A DNA stretch of 64,000 bases from Pelosinus fermentans DSM 17108 (GCF_000271485.2 NZ_AKVN02000001.1:1926001-1990000); one strand, 5' to 3'. Shown: positions 48,420 to 57,975, counted from the stretch's first letter. The notes: generated by a model from the sequence alone, not told the origin. Numbers and translations are program-made.

Positions 48420-49682
48420 ATGTATATAACATATAGAACTACCCATACCCAGTATTTTTTAGAATATTTGATTGAGCACTGCATACTGGCGGTGACCTTT
48501 TTTTTGCCATTGTCCCTTAAATGGAGCAGTATCTTTCTAGGTCTAGGTGCTTTGTTATGGCTGGGAAAAATCATAGTTCAGCAAAAAATGGATTTTAAGG
48601 CGACTCCTTTTGATGCTGGTATAGCTTTGTTAGTCCTATTATCGGCTGCTTCTATTTTGGCATCCCCTGATAGAGACTTTAGTTTTTATAATTATTACAA
48701 CTTAATGGGAAGATACATATTACTTTATTATTTGGTTGTCAATAATATGCGCTCTAGCAGTCAAGTAAAACGGCTTATATGGAGTATGTTAACATCGGCG
48801 GTAGTGGTTTCTCTGTATGGCTTTTATCAATATTTCTTTGGATCGACCCTTTCAGCTCTTGAGTGGGTCGATGGAGAGCAGTTTCCAGATCTAAAGATGC
48901 GAGTTTTTTCTACTCTGGAAAACCCTAATTTGTTGGCTGGGTTTTTAGTTACTATGATGGCAATTGCTTCAGGTATGGGATACAAAGCACAGGAGAATAA
49001 GTATAAAATAGTATATTCTGTGTTAGTAATCTTGTTTGGCGGATGTCTACTTCTTACTTACTCGCGAGGTGCCTGGCTTAGCGTACTAGCCATTGTAGCT
49101 ATGTATGGTATGTTGTGCAATCGTAAAGTATTTTGGCTGCTGTTGTTATTGCCTGTTATTGCATTTTTTGCTCATGATGCATTACTAGAGCGGCTCATGT
49201 CAATTATGAATCCTACTGATACTTCATCAACGCTTCGATTAGCTCTATGGGAAAGTACAATTGCGATGATTGCAAATAAGCCATTTTTGGGCATTGGTTG
49301 GGGAGCTTATTGGATGGTATATCCCGACTATGATTTTTTCATAAATAATCCGAATACTAAGATTTTTCATGCTCATAATATGTATTTAAATATTGCTGCT
49401 GAAATTGGTATTCCAGGTTTGATTACCTTTTTGACAATCATGTGTGGACATTTGCGTTTAGCCTTATCTTCAGTAAGAGAGTCTTTTCGATGGTCATCCG
49501 GAATTATGTTAGGAATTGTAGGAGCGATATTTGGTTTGATTGTAAATGGGTTTACGGATTATGTAATGTTTAATATACAGCTTTCCATGTTGTTTTGGTT
49601 ATTGAATGCACTCATTGTAGTAGTTTGGCAGCAAAATAATCAGCGGCAGGATCAGAATTTTCGATTGAAAAAAGTAATATAG
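48420..49682 (+). CDS. O-antigen ligase/polymerase-like membrane protein (Wzy_C family)
   Basis: A 420-aa protein with about 10-12 membrane helices and the large periplasmic loop late in the sequence characteristic of the WaaL/Wzy superfamily. The central YSRGAWLSVLAI and the loop IGWGAYWMVYPDYDFF...HAHNMYLNIAAEIG, including the conserved H-x-N-x-x-L pattern, are typical. It would transfer or polymerise lipid-linked glycans at the outer face of the cytoplasmic membrane, consistent with a Gram-negative-type envelope. Acceptor and donor unknown; a bicarbonate-transporter-like role sometimes given to this family is less likely. Confidence 0.82.
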   Translation: MYITYRTTHTQYFLEYLIEHCILAVTFFLPLSLKWSSIFLGLGALLWLGKIIVQQKMDFKATPFDAGIALLVLLSAASILASPDRDFSFYNYYNLMGRYILLYYLVVNNMRSSSQVKRLIWSMLTSAVVVSLYGFYQYFFGSTLSALEWVDGEQFPDLKMRVFSTLENPNLLAGFLVTMMAIASGMGYKAQENKYKIVYSVLVILFGGCLLLTYSRGAWLSVLAIVAMYGMLCNRKVFWLLLLLPVIAFFAHDALLERLMSIMNPTDTSSTLRLALWESTIAMIANKPFLGIGWGAYWMVYPDYDFFINNPNTKIFHAHNMYLNIAAEIGIPGLITFLTIMCGHLRLALSSVRESFRWSSGIMLGIVGAIFGLIVNGFTDYVMFNIQLSMLFWLLNALIVVVWQQNNQRQDQNFRLKKVI

Positions 49683-49693
49683 AGTATTGTTAC

Positions 49694-49723
49694 AAAAAAT
49701 AGAGCCATTGTGCTCTATTTTTG
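49694..49723 (+). terminator. Rho-independent terminator
   Basis: AAAATAGAGC/GCTCTATTTT stem with a short loop and five Ts, closing the folC/O-antigen ligase unit. Confidence 0.85.
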
Positions 49724-49994
49724 CTATCAAGGAAAACAAAGCCTTTAAGAATGCGGTTTATGCGTTAATTGCATATTACATAGAATAGAAGGAATTAAAA
49801 TGCATTTTTAGCATAAAAAGTAAGAATATGTTGAAAATAATTAAAAAATTTAAATAAAAATAAAATAATATCTTAATAAGAGGCAGGATTTTTTAGTTTA
49901 TGTGAGAAATTGTACATACTAGAGAAATGAGAGAAAATAGAGAAAAGAATGTTAACTGCTCATTCGCCACTTACATTCGAGGGAGGATTCTGGC
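49724..49994. other. AT-rich upstream region of rex, no recognised motif
   Basis: I could not find a convincing Rex operator (TTGTTAA-type inverted repeat) or consensus promoter in this 270-bp stretch, though it must contain the promoter of the rex-module 3 operon. Confidence 0.4.
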
Positions 49995-50645
49995 TTGAAA
50001 GACAGTAAAGACAAAATTTCCATTTCCAAAGCTACGATAGATCGTTTACCATTATATTTTCGGACCCTAAGGCTAAGTCAGGAAGAAAGTATGGAGATTA
50101 TTTCTTCAGAAGAACTGGGGCAGCGTTTAGGGGTGACTCCGGAACAAATTCGTAAAGATTTAGCTTCTTTTGGTCAATTTGGCAAAAAGGGTGTTGGCTA
50201 CTATGTGAGTGAACTCATTCGCAATATAGGAGAAATCTTAGGACTTGATTACAATTGGCATATTGCTGTGGTGGGTGTAGGACACTTAGGCTGGGCATTG
50301 GCTAATTACCGTAATTTTGATTCATTAGGTTTCAATTTAGTAGCTATGTTTGATGTTGATCCCAATAAAATTGGGCAATGTATAAAAGGTACAGAGGTCT
50401 TTCATTTAGACCGATTAAAAGAGGTGATGGAGGAAAGGACAATTCACATTGGCATTATTGCCGTGCCCGAAATGTATGCTCAGGAAGTAGCTGATCAATT
50501 AGTTGCTGCTGGAGTACGGGGCATATGGAATTTTGCCCCGAGAAAAATCAAGGTGCCTGAAGCTGTTCGAGTTATCAATGAAGACTTGTCAGTAGGATTA
50601 AGTAGCTTATCCTTCTACTTAGCCCGGCAGACACCAACAAATTAA
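49995..50645 (+). CDS. rex: Redox-sensing transcriptional repressor Rex
   Basis: A 216-aa NADH/NAD+ sensor. The N-terminal winged helix (about 1-80, with SSEELGQRLGVTPEQIRKDLASFGQFGKKG) binds DNA, and a Rossmann domain follows (GVGHLG at 94-99, MFDVDP), then the C-terminal swap helix. High NADH releases it from DNA. TTG 49995 follows GGGAGGAT. Only 30 bp separate it from the CoA transferase of module 3 in the same direction, so the redox sensor is probably transcribed with the methylmalonyl-CoA genes and may regulate them. Confidence 0.95.
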   Translation: MKDSKDKISISKATIDRLPLYFRTLRLSQEESMEIISSEELGQRLGVTPEQIRKDLASFGQFGKKGVGYYVSELIRNIGEILGLDYNWHIAVVGVGHLGWALANYRNFDSLGFNLVAMFDVDPNKIGQCIKGTEVFHLDRLKEVMEERTIHIGIIAVPEMYAQEVADQLVAAGVRGIWNFAPRKIKVPEAVRVINEDLSVGLSSLSFYLARQTPTN

Positions 50646-50675
50646 TCACTCAAATGTATGGAGGAAAGTGTTAAA

Positions 50676-52184
50676 ATGATTGATATCAAAGATCGTGTGC
50701 GTAATAAAGCGCTTCATGCCAAAATAGTGAGCGCCGAAGAAGCAGCGACAGTTATTAAGCCTGGAATGAATATCGGAACCAGTGGATTTACGCCATCTGG
50801 TTATCCCAAAGCCGTACCGTTGGCATTAGCTGAACGAATCAAAAAAGAACATTTCCAAATTAACCTTTGGACTGGTGCATCCGTAGGAAAAGAATTAGAT
50901 GGTGCGTTAGCCGCCGTAAATGGGATTAATAAAAGATTACCCTATCAGACTAATAATGAGATTCGCAAATCCTTAAACTCCGGTGGCGTAAAATACTGCG
51001 ATTTACATTTGAGTCACACAGCTCAAATGTCTCGATATGGATTTTTAGGCGGTAAGGTGGATGTAGCGATTATTGAAGCATGTGCCATTACCGAAGAAGG
51101 ACATATTATACCGACCACATCCATGGGGAACTCTGCCTCCTTTGTGCAAAGTGCCGACATTGTGATCGTGGAAGTCAATACAAGCCAGCCCTTAGCCTTA
51201 GAAGGAATGCATGATGTATATATTCCGCTGGATCCTCCTCATCGTCTGCCAATTCCGATTGTAAAAGCCGATGATCGTATTGGGACTCCTTATATCCCAT
51301 GTGGTCTTGATAAAATAACCTACATCGTTCCATGTGATATTCGGGATGATGTTCGTGATTTAGCAGCCATTGATGATGATGCCAGAGCGATGAGTGCACT
51401 TTTTATTGACTTTTTGAAAAAAGATATAAAAGCTGGACGCATGCCCAAAGGACTCTTACCGCTGCAATCCGGTGTAGGATCCGTTGCCAATGCAGTAGTA
51501 AGCGGCTTTGCTGAATCTGAATTTACGGATTTAGAAGTGTACACAGAAGTCATTCAAGATGGAATGCTCGATTTAGCGGATGTTGGCAAGTTAAAATCGG
51601 CATCTGGTACTTCGTTCTCCCCATCGCCTGCTGGACTGGAAAGATTCTACCAAAATATTGATACCTATCGAAAAATCATGATGCTGCGTCCTCAGGAAAT
51701 AGCAAATAGTCCTGAAATTGCCAGAAGGATAGGCGTTATTGCCATGAATACAGCCATTGAACTCGATATTTATGGGAATGTAAATTCGACTCATATCATG
51801 GGTACAAAAATGATGAATGGTATAGGCGGTTCAGGAGATTTTGCCCGTAATGCATATCTAACCTGCTTCTTTAGTACCTCCACCGCAAAAAATGGAGCCA
51901 TTTCATCCATTGTTCCTATGGTTTCCCATGTGGATCATACAGAACATGATGTCGATATATTTGTAACTGAATTGGGTGTGGCCGATGTCCGTGGACTTAG
52001 TCCAAAAGAACGGGCACGGGTAATTATAGAAAATTGTGCTCATCCAGACTATAAGCCTATGCTGATGGACTATCTGGAAAGAGCCGAAAAAGCGACAAAA
52101 TGTGCGCAAACACCACATATTTTAACCGAAGCACTTTCATGGCACACCCGGTTTATAGAGACTGGCACCATGAAGAAGCAGTAA
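50676..52184 (+). CDS. Succinyl-CoA:acetate/propionate CoA-transferase, module 3
   Basis: A 502-aa protein identical to the module 2 enzyme except for one additional Ile after the start Met. ATG 50676 is selected by GGAGGAAAG upstream; an in-frame ATG at 50658 precedes the ribosome-binding site. Catalytic Glu is in YTEVIQDGM (residue 291). First metabolic gene after rex. Expression of the two copies can differ only through the unrelated upstream regions. Confidence 0.88.
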   Translation: MIDIKDRVRNKALHAKIVSAEEAATVIKPGMNIGTSGFTPSGYPKAVPLALAERIKKEHFQINLWTGASVGKELDGALAAVNGINKRLPYQTNNEIRKSLNSGGVKYCDLHLSHTAQMSRYGFLGGKVDVAIIEACAITEEGHIIPTTSMGNSASFVQSADIVIVEVNTSQPLALEGMHDVYIPLDPPHRLPIPIVKADDRIGTPYIPCGLDKITYIVPCDIRDDVRDLAAIDDDARAMSALFIDFLKKDIKAGRMPKGLLPLQSGVGSVANAVVSGFAESEFTDLEVYTEVIQDGMLDLADVGKLKSASGTSFSPSPAGLERFYQNIDTYRKIMMLRPQEIANSPEIARRIGVIAMNTAIELDIYGNVNSTHIMGTKMMNGIGGSGDFARNAYLTCFFSTSTAKNGAISSIVPMVSHVDHTEHDVDIFVTELGVADVRGLSPKERARVIIENCAHPDYKPMLMDYLERAEKATKCAQTPHILTEALSWHTRFIETGTMKKQ

Positions 52185-54257
52185 AGGAGGATTATTAGTA
52201 TGGATAATGAGAGTTTAAAATTAAAAGTGGCAGAGTATACTGCCAAAGTAGAAAAAGCAAGTGCCAAATTCCCAGAACGTAAAAACCTGGAGTATAACCG
52301 ATTATATACTCCGCTAGACCTTGAGGGTCAAGATTATGAAAGAGATTTAGGATTACCAGGATCCTATCCCTTTACCCGTGGTGTGCAGCCGACAATGTAT
52401 CGCGGTCGTTTCTGGACCATGCGTATGTATGCTGGCTTCTCAACAGCTGAAGAATCTAACAAACGGTATCGTTACCTCTTAGAATCCGGTGGTACGGGTC
52501 TATCTTGCGCCTTTGACTTGCCTACTCAAATCGGATATGACTCAGATGATATCATATCCGAAGGTGAAGTTGGTAAAGTAGGGGTAGCCATTGACTCTTT
52601 GGCAGATATGGAAATTTTATTTGACCAAATTGATTTGGGTAAAGTATCCACTTCGATGACGATTAATGCACCAGCCTCTGTACTGCTTGCCATGTATATT
52701 GCAGTAGCCGAGAAAAATGGCATTGGACCAGAAAAATTAAATGGTACCATTCAAAATGATATTTTGAAAGAGTATGCAGCTCGCGGTACGTATATTTTCC
52801 CTCCAAAGCCATCCATGCGTTTGATTACCAATATCTTTGAATATTGTTCAAAGAATGTACCGAACTGGAATACCATTTCCATCTCTGGTTATCACATTCG
52901 TGAAGCTGGTTCCACTGCAGCGCAGGAAATTGCTTTCACCATTGCAGATGGTATTGCGTACTGCGAAGCGGCAATTAAAGCTGGACTTGATGTAGATGCC
53001 TTTGCTGGCCGCTTATCCTTCTTCTGGAATGCGCACAATAATGTATTAGAAGAAGTAGCAAAATTCCGTGCTTCTCGTCGTGTATGGGCGAAAATCATGA
53101 AAGAACGCTTTGGTGCTAAAAATCCTAAATCCTGGATGCTTCGTGTACATACACAAACAGCAGGATCCATGCTGACTGCGCAACAGCCAGACAACAATGT
53201 AGTACGTGTTGCCTTGCAGACGGCAGCGGCTGTTATGGGTGGAACCCAGTCCTTACACACCAACTCTAAAGATGAAGCATTGGCATTGCCTACGGAAGCT
53301 TCCGTACGTGTTGCACTTCGTACCCAGCAAATTGTAGCCTATGAAAGTGGTTTAGCAGATGTAGTAGATCCTTTAGCGGGTTCCTACTATGTAGAAGCAA
53401 TGACAAACCAAATCGAAGCAGAAGCATTGAAATACATTCAAAAAATTGATGACATCGGCGGTGCTGTTGTTGCGATTGAAGAAGGTTATATCCAGCGGGA
53501 AATTCAAGACAGTGCATATAAATGGCAAAAAGAAGTAGAAAACAATGATCGAGTCATTGTTGGTGTGAACAAATTCCAAATTGAAGAAAAACCAGTAGAA
53601 GGCCTCTTACGTGTAGATGCTTCTGTAGGTGAATTGCAAAAGAAAAAGCTTGCTGATCTAAGAGCAAAGCGGGATAATGCTGCTGTAACTGCGGCGTTGG
53701 CAAAACTAGAAGCAGCTTGCGGTGATGACAGCGTTAATTTGATGCCAATCATCTTAGAAGCAGTAAAAACCTATGCAACACTTGGTGAAATTTGTGGCGT
53801 AATGCGTAAAGTTTTTGGTGAATACCAAGCGCATGCAACACTGTAAGAGGATAGGAGGAATAACGATGGAAAAACGTGTTAGAGTATTAGTTGCAAAACC
53901 TGGTTTGGATGGACATGATCGGGGAGCGAAAGTAGTAGCTCGTGCCCTGCGTGATGCAGGCTTTGAGGTAATTTATACGGGTCTGCGTCAAACTCCCGAG
54001 CAAATAGCAGAAGCTGCGCTGCAAGAAGACGTAAATGTAATTGCGTTGAGTTTATTATCTGGTGCTCACAATCACTTGTTCCCACGTATTGTTGAGTTAA
54101 TCCATGAAAAAGGTATGACAGATGTATTAATCATTGGTGGCGGCGTTATTCCTGATGCTGATATACCGGTTCTTAAAACAGCTGGCATATCCGAAGTGTT
54201 TACGCCAGGTACATCAACAACTACTATCATTGATTACATCAAGGAAAATGTGAAATA
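50682..54257 (+). repeat. 3,576-bp direct repeat, copy B
   Basis: Partner of 31755-35330; carries the same three genes. Flanking sequence on both sides is unrelated to copy A, apart from the paralogous epimerase and mmdA further downstream. Confidence 0.93.
52200..53846 (+). CDS. mcmA1: Methylmalonyl-CoA mutase large subunit, module 3
   Basis: 548 aa, same sequence as the module 2 copy. It catalyses succinyl-CoA/(R)-methylmalonyl-CoA interconversion with the small subunit at 53866. Here the operon also supplies the MeaB chaperone, so this copy may be the one assembled with a G-protein repair partner, although the products of both copies are the same protein. Confidence 0.95.
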   Translation: MDNESLKLKVAEYTAKVEKASAKFPERKNLEYNRLYTPLDLEGQDYERDLGLPGSYPFTRGVQPTMYRGRFWTMRMYAGFSTAEESNKRYRYLLESGGTGLSCAFDLPTQIGYDSDDIISEGEVGKVGVAIDSLADMEILFDQIDLGKVSTSMTINAPASVLLAMYIAVAEKNGIGPEKLNGTIQNDILKEYAARGTYIFPPKPSMRLITNIFEYCSKNVPNWNTISISGYHIREAGSTAAQEIAFTIADGIAYCEAAIKAGLDVDAFAGRLSFFWNAHNNVLEEVAKFRASRRVWAKIMKERFGAKNPKSWMLRVHTQTAGSMLTAQQPDNNVVRVALQTAAAVMGGTQSLHTNSKDEALALPTEASVRVALRTQQIVAYESGLADVVDPLAGSYYVEAMTNQIEAEALKYIQKIDDIGGAVVAIEEGYIQREIQDSAYKWQKEVENNDRVIVGVNKFQIEEKPVEGLLRVDASVGELQKKKLADLRAKRDNAAVTAALAKLEAACGDDSVNLMPIILEAVKTYATLGEICGVMRKVFGEYQAHATL

Positions 54258-54258
54258 A
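53866..54258 (+). CDS. mcmA2: Methylmalonyl-CoA mutase small (B12-binding) subunit, module 3
   Basis: 130 aa, same protein as at 34939, with the DxHxxG axial-ligand motif (His17). Ends in TAA where the other copy has TAG; the direct repeat stops at this codon. AGGAGG precedes the ATG. Confidence 0.95.
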   Translation: MEKRVRVLVAKPGLDGHDRGAKVVARALRDAGFEVIYTGLRQTPEQIAEAALQEDVNVIALSLLSGAHNHLFPRIVELIHEKGMTDVLIIGGGVIPDADIPVLKTAGISEVFTPGTSTTTIIDYIKENVK

Positions 54259-54307
54259 AAATAACATAGCCTAGGCTGTGTTACAGTAGCATAAGGTGGT
54301 GTAACCA

Positions 54308-55246
54308 ATGAATATTGCAGATGAATTATTAAAAGGTTCTCGATTAGCCCTTTCCAGGGCTATCACGGCTGTGGAAAATGAATATGATAATGCAGTATCG
54401 ATTATGCAAACGTTATATTCTCATACTGGTAATGCTCATATTATTGGCATTACTGGACCACCAGGCGCAGGAAAAAGTACATTAACGGATAAACTAGCTA
54501 AAGAATACCGCCGTCAGGGGAAAACCGTAGGTATTATCGCAATCGATCCTACAAGCCCTTTTTCAGGTGGAGCTATCTTAGGTGACCGTATTCGCATGAA
54601 TGAGCTAACCTTGGATCAAGGTGTTTTCATTCGCAGTATGGGTACTAGAGGCAGTTTGGGTGGTTTATCCCGTAAGACATCGGAAGCAATTAAGATTTTA
54701 GATGCTTTCGGTTTTGATGTGGTTCTTGTTGAAACCGTTGGTGTAGGGCAGTCGGAAGTTGATATTGTCAAAACTGCTGATACTACTTTAGTAGTACTAG
54801 TACCTGGTTTAGGTGATGATATTCAGGCGATTAAAGCCGGTATATTAGAAATTGGTGATGTTTTTGCCATTAATAAGGCAGATCATGAAGGGGTTGACCG
54901 CCTTCATACTGAGCTAGAAATGATGCTGGACTTAAATCAGGATAAAATAGAGTGGCGTCCACCGATTCAACGTGTTATAGCAAATCGTGGTGAAGGTATA
55001 AACGAGTTAGCTGAAGCGATTGAAAAGCAGATTGTTCACTCAAAAGAATCGGGTCAATTTGTCAACCGTCGCACCAATCGTACCAAAAGTGAATTGTTAG
55101 CGATGCTTGATGAGCAGGTTGGCAGATATGTGCGAAAACAGCTATTGGCTTATGGAAAATTCGATGAGTTAGTAATCAGTGTAGAAAAACGCGAAAAAAA
55201 TCCATATGCTGTTGTTGATGGCATAATGACAACTATTTTACGATAA
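54308..55246 (+). CDS. meaB: Methylmalonyl-CoA mutase-associated GTPase MeaB
   Basis: A 312-aa SIMIBI-class G protein. It loads and protects adenosylcobalamin on methylmalonyl-CoA mutase. The Walker A is GPPGAGKS at 50-57, followed by DPTSPFSGGAILGDRIRM, the switch segment RGSLGGLSRKTSE, VETVGVGQSE and the base-recognition NKAD. Older annotations call it ArgK. AAGGTGG precedes the ATG, 49 bp after the mutase small-subunit gene. It is absent from module 2, where the epimerase follows directly. Confidence 0.95.
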   Translation: MNIADELLKGSRLALSRAITAVENEYDNAVSIMQTLYSHTGNAHIIGITGPPGAGKSTLTDKLAKEYRRQGKTVGIIAIDPTSPFSGGAILGDRIRMNELTLDQGVFIRSMGTRGSLGGLSRKTSEAIKILDAFGFDVVLVETVGVGQSEVDIVKTADTTLVVLVPGLGDDIQAIKAGILEIGDVFAINKADHEGVDRLHTELEMMLDLNQDKIEWRPPIQRVIANRGEGINELAEAIEKQIVHSKESGQFVNRRTNRTKSELLAMLDEQVGRYVRKQLLAYGKFDELVISVEKREKNPYAVVDGIMTTILR

Positions 55247-55267
55247 TTGAAAAAAGGAGGATTTAAT

Positions 55268-55675
55268 ATGTTTAAAACATTAAAAGTAGACCATATTGGT
55301 ATTGCCGTAAAAGATCTAGAACAGGCTAAGAAGTTTTATAGCGAAGTACTTGGTATGGAAGCAGCAGGCGAGGAAACCGTAGAACAACAGAAAGTGAAAG
55401 TTTGTTTCTATCCTTGTGGAGATAGTGAGATTGAGCTTTTAGAATCCACTTCACCAGATGGCCCTATTGCTAAATATATTGACAAGAATGGTGAAGGTAT
55501 ACAGCATCTTGCTTTGCGTGTGGATAATATCGAAGCTGCGATTGCTGATTTGAAAGCAAAAGGTGTTCGCATGATTGATGAAGCCCCTCGTTATGGTGCA
55601 GGCGGTGCAGCGATTGCTTTTGTTCATCCTAAAGCGACTGGCGGCATTTTACTTGAGTTATCAGAACGTAAGTAA
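55268..55675 (+). CDS. mce: Methylmalonyl-CoA epimerase, module 3
   Basis: 135 aa, only a few residues different from the module 2 copy (for example Asp for Glu in KYIDKNGEG, Ala for Ser in DEAPRYG). AAAGGAGG before ATG 55268 sets the start. The DNA is a mosaic: 77 bp near the 5' end match the other copy exactly while the rest carries silent changes. Confidence 0.94.
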   Translation: MFKTLKVDHIGIAVKDLEQAKKFYSEVLGMEAAGEETVEQQKVKVCFYPCGDSEIELLESTSPDGPIAKYIDKNGEGIQHLALRVDNIEAAIADLKAKGVRMIDEAPRYGAGGAAIAFVHPKATGGILLELSERK

Positions 55676-55771
55676 GACTTGATAGAGTTATATAATGTAT
55701 ACAATTAGAAAATATTGCAGATTATATAGTCTTACTATATAGTGATATTTGAATGTTGTTGGAGGTGTAAA

Positions 55772-57301
55772 ATGGCTACAGTCCAAGAGAAGATTGAAGA
55801 TTTAAAAGCAAGGCAGGAAAAAATCAAATTAGGCGGCGGTCAAAAGCGGATTGATAAGCAACATGCTACTGGCAAGTTAACTGCTCGTGAACGTGTAGAA
55901 AAACTACTAGATCCTAACACGTTTGTTGAGCTGGATCAGTTTGTTACTCATCGATGTGTAAATTTTGATATGGCTTCTGTAGATGCTCCTGCTGAAGGTG
56001 TTGTTACCGGCTATGGAACAATTGAAGGACGTTTAGTGTATGTATTTGCTCAAGATTTCACTGTAGTTGGTGGATCGTTAGGTGAAATGCATGCTGCTAA
56101 AATTGTGAAAGTACAACAGTTAGCCTTGAAAATGGGGGCTCCTATCATTGGTATTAATGATTCAGGCGGCGCACGTATTCAAGAAGCAGTAGATGCGCTG
56201 GCTGGTTATGGTAAAATATTCTATAATAATACATTGGCTTCAGGGGTAATTCCTCAGATTTCAGTTATTATGGGACCATGCGCTGGTGGTGCGGTGTATT
56301 CTCCAGCTCTGACTGATTTCATTTATATGGTTAAGAATACCAGTCAAATGTTTATTACTGGTCCGCAAGTAATTAAGTCTGTTACTGCAGAAGAAGTTAC
56401 AGCGGAAGCGTTGGGTGGGGCTATGACTCACAATACAACCTCCGGGGTAGCTCATTTTGTTGCGGAAAATGATGAAGATTGCTTAGAGCAAATTCGTTGT
56501 TTGATGAGTTTCTTGCCTGGTAATAACCTGGAAGGATCTCCAGTTGTCTTAAATACAGATGACGTAAATCGTATGGAAGATTCTTTAAATACGCTGTTAC
56601 CTGATAATCCAAATCAACCTTACAACATGAAAGATATTATTTCTGCCATTGTTGATAATGGTGATTTCTATGAAGTACAGCCGTATTTTGCAAGAAATAT
56701 TCTTACTTGCTTTGCTCGTTTTGATGGTCAAACCGTAGGAATTATTGCTAACCAGCCATCAGTAATGGCAGGTTGTTTAGATGTGGATGCATCGGATAAG
56801 TCTGCCCGCTTTATTCGTTTTTGTGACGCCTTTAATATTCCTTTGGTCAACTTAGTTGACGTTCCAGGATTCTTACCAGGTGTTAGTCAAGAATATGGTG
56901 GAATTATTCGTCACGGTGCTAAAATGCTATATGCCTATTCAGAAGCAACAGTGCCAAAGGTGACAGTAATCACTCGTAAAGCTTACGGTGGTTCTTATTT
57001 AGCAATGTGTTCACAAGATTTGGGTGCGGATCAAGTTATGGCTTGGCCAACATCTGAGATTGCTGTTATGGGACCTGCCGGCGCAGCCAACATAATATTC
57101 CGTGGCGATCCAGACGTTAAAGCCAAAACTGAAGAATATATAGCAGAATTTGCCACTCCATATAAAGCGGCAGAACGTGGTTTCGTTGATCAGGTTATTG
57201 AACCAAAAGAAACTAGACCTCGTATTATCACTGCTTTAAGTATGCTGGCTAGCAAGCGCGAACAACGGCCGCAAAAGAAACATGGCAACATTCCTCTATA
57301 A
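55772..57301 (+). CDS. mmdA: Methylmalonyl-CoA decarboxylase alpha subunit/carboxyltransferase, module 3
   Basis: A 509-aa carboxyltransferase, more diverged than copies 1 and 2 are from each other (for example [50 protein letters not shown]). ATG 55772 follows GGAGGTG. It is followed by a stand-alone epsilon-like gene and a biotin carrier, but no mmdD helix and no mmdB pump. It must use a beta subunit encoded elsewhere (28801 or 38296, or outside), or work as a soluble carboxyltransferase with another partner. Confidence 0.9.
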   Translation: MATVQEKIEDLKARQEKIKLGGGQKRIDKQHATGKLTARERVEKLLDPNTFVELDQFVTHRCVNFDMASVDAPAEGVVTGYGTIEGRLVYVFAQDFTVVGGSLGEMHAAKIVKVQQLALKMGAPIIGINDSGGARIQEAVDALAGYGKIFYNNTLASGVIPQISVIMGPCAGGAVYSPALTDFIYMVKNTSQMFITGPQVIKSVTAEEVTAEALGGAMTHNTTSGVAHFVAENDEDCLEQIRCLMSFLPGNNLEGSPVVLNTDDVNRMEDSLNTLLPDNPNQPYNMKDIISAIVDNGDFYEVQPYFARNILTCFARFDGQTVGIIANQPSVMAGCLDVDASDKSARFIRFCDAFNIPLVNLVDVPGFLPGVSQEYGGIIRHGAKMLYAYSEATVPKVTVITRKAYGGSYLAMCSQDLGADQVMAWPTSEIAVMGPAGAANIIFRGDPDVKAKTEEYIAEFATPYKAAERGFVDQVIEPKETRPRIITALSMLASKREQRPQKKHGNIPL

Positions 57302-57319
57302 AGGAAGGTGTGGAATAGT

Positions 57320-57466
57320 ATGAAGATAAATGCAAAAGGTGTTTCTCCAGAAGTAGTAGCAGTTATTACTGCGGCTATTTATGAAATGTTGGGCACAGGT
57401 TTTCAGGCTGTAAAAATTATACGCAATAGCAATGAATGGTCTATTGCTGGTCGCAAAAACGCATAA
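57320..57466 (+). CDS. mmdE: Small decarboxylase subunit MmdE-like (epsilon), 48 aa
   Basis: A 48-codon frame with AAGGAAGGTG upstream sits between mmdA and the biotin carrier. The peptide (PEVVAVITAAIYEMLGTGFQAVKIIR...) resembles the C-terminal domains of the delta subunits in modules 1 and 2 (DEMIILFTAAVAAYGYS..VVSIR). In Veillonella methylmalonyl-CoA decarboxylase, MmdE is a roughly 55-residue protein homologous to the C terminus of MmdD and stabilises the complex. The position and size fit that role. It lacks the membrane helix of delta. Confidence 0.8.
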   Translation: MKINAKGVSPEVVAVITAAIYEMLGTGFQAVKIIRNSNEWSIAGRKNA

Positions 57467-57501
57467 AATAAGTATATTATAAATATTTGGAGGTTAGTAA
57501 A

Positions 57502-57891
57502 ATGAAGAAATTTAATATTACTGTGAATGGTACTGCATATCAGGTTGAAGTAGAAGAAGTAAAAGAAGCAAAAGCAGTGGCTGCTCCTGCAGCAAAACCT
57601 GCCGCTGCTCCTGCTGCTCCTAAAGCAGCAGCTCCAGCTGCCGCTGCTGCACCTGCTGCTGCTGAAGTTGGCGCTGGTGAAACTGGTGTTCCTTCCCCAA
57701 TGCCTGGCAAAATTGTAAAAGTACTTGCTCAAGCAGGACAAGCAGTGAAAAAAGGCGATGTTTTGTTGATTCTTGAAGCAATGAAAATGCAAAATGAGAT
57801 TACTGCTCCTGTTGATGGCACTGTAAAATCCATTAATGTAGCAGCTGATCAAAGTGTAAAACCAAATGAAGTTTTGGCTGTTATTAAGTAA
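57502..57891 (+). CDS. mmdC: Biotin carboxyl carrier (gamma) subunit, module 3
   Basis: A 129-aa biotinyl protein: N-terminal MKKFNITVNGTAYQVEVEEV, a long Ala/Pro linker (about 30-65, almost only Ala, Pro and Lys) and the biotinyl domain with EAMKMQNEI near residue 95. GGAGG before ATG 57502 sets the start. Last gene of the rex-module 3 operon. Resembles transcarboxylase 1.3S and Na+-decarboxylase carriers alike. Confidence 0.94.
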   Translation: MKKFNITVNGTAYQVEVEEVKEAKAVAAPAAKPAAAPAAPKAAAPAAAAAPAAAEVGAGETGVPSPMPGKIVKVLAQAGQAVKKGDVLLILEAMKMQNEITAPVDGTVKSINVAADQSVKPNEVLAVIK

Positions 57892-57894
57892 ATA

Positions 57895-57924
57895 AAAATT
57901 ATTTAATATATATTAAATAATTTT
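57895..57924. repeat. 30-bp AT-only perfect palindrome
   Basis: AAAATTATTTAATA and its complement flank a central TA, immediately after the carrier-gene stop. It adjoins the terminator at 57927. Confidence 0.7.
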
Positions 57925-57926
57925 AA

Positions 57927-57975
57927 GGGCTGTCTCAAAGGAGTTTTATAATCCTTGAGACAGTCCTTTATTTTC
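57927..57975 (+). terminator. Terminator of the module 3 operon
   Basis: GGGCTGTCTCAA pairs with TTGAGACAGTCC (one bulge), with AGGA/TCCT inside, followed by TTTATTTTC. The region 57976-58158 beyond it shows no recognised feature. Confidence 0.85.

Noticed and set aside
57403-57852. A 149-codon minus-strand frame over the biotin carrier gene
   Set aside because: Its Ser/Arg/Cys-rich run is the complement of the Ala/Pro linker; no independent signals.
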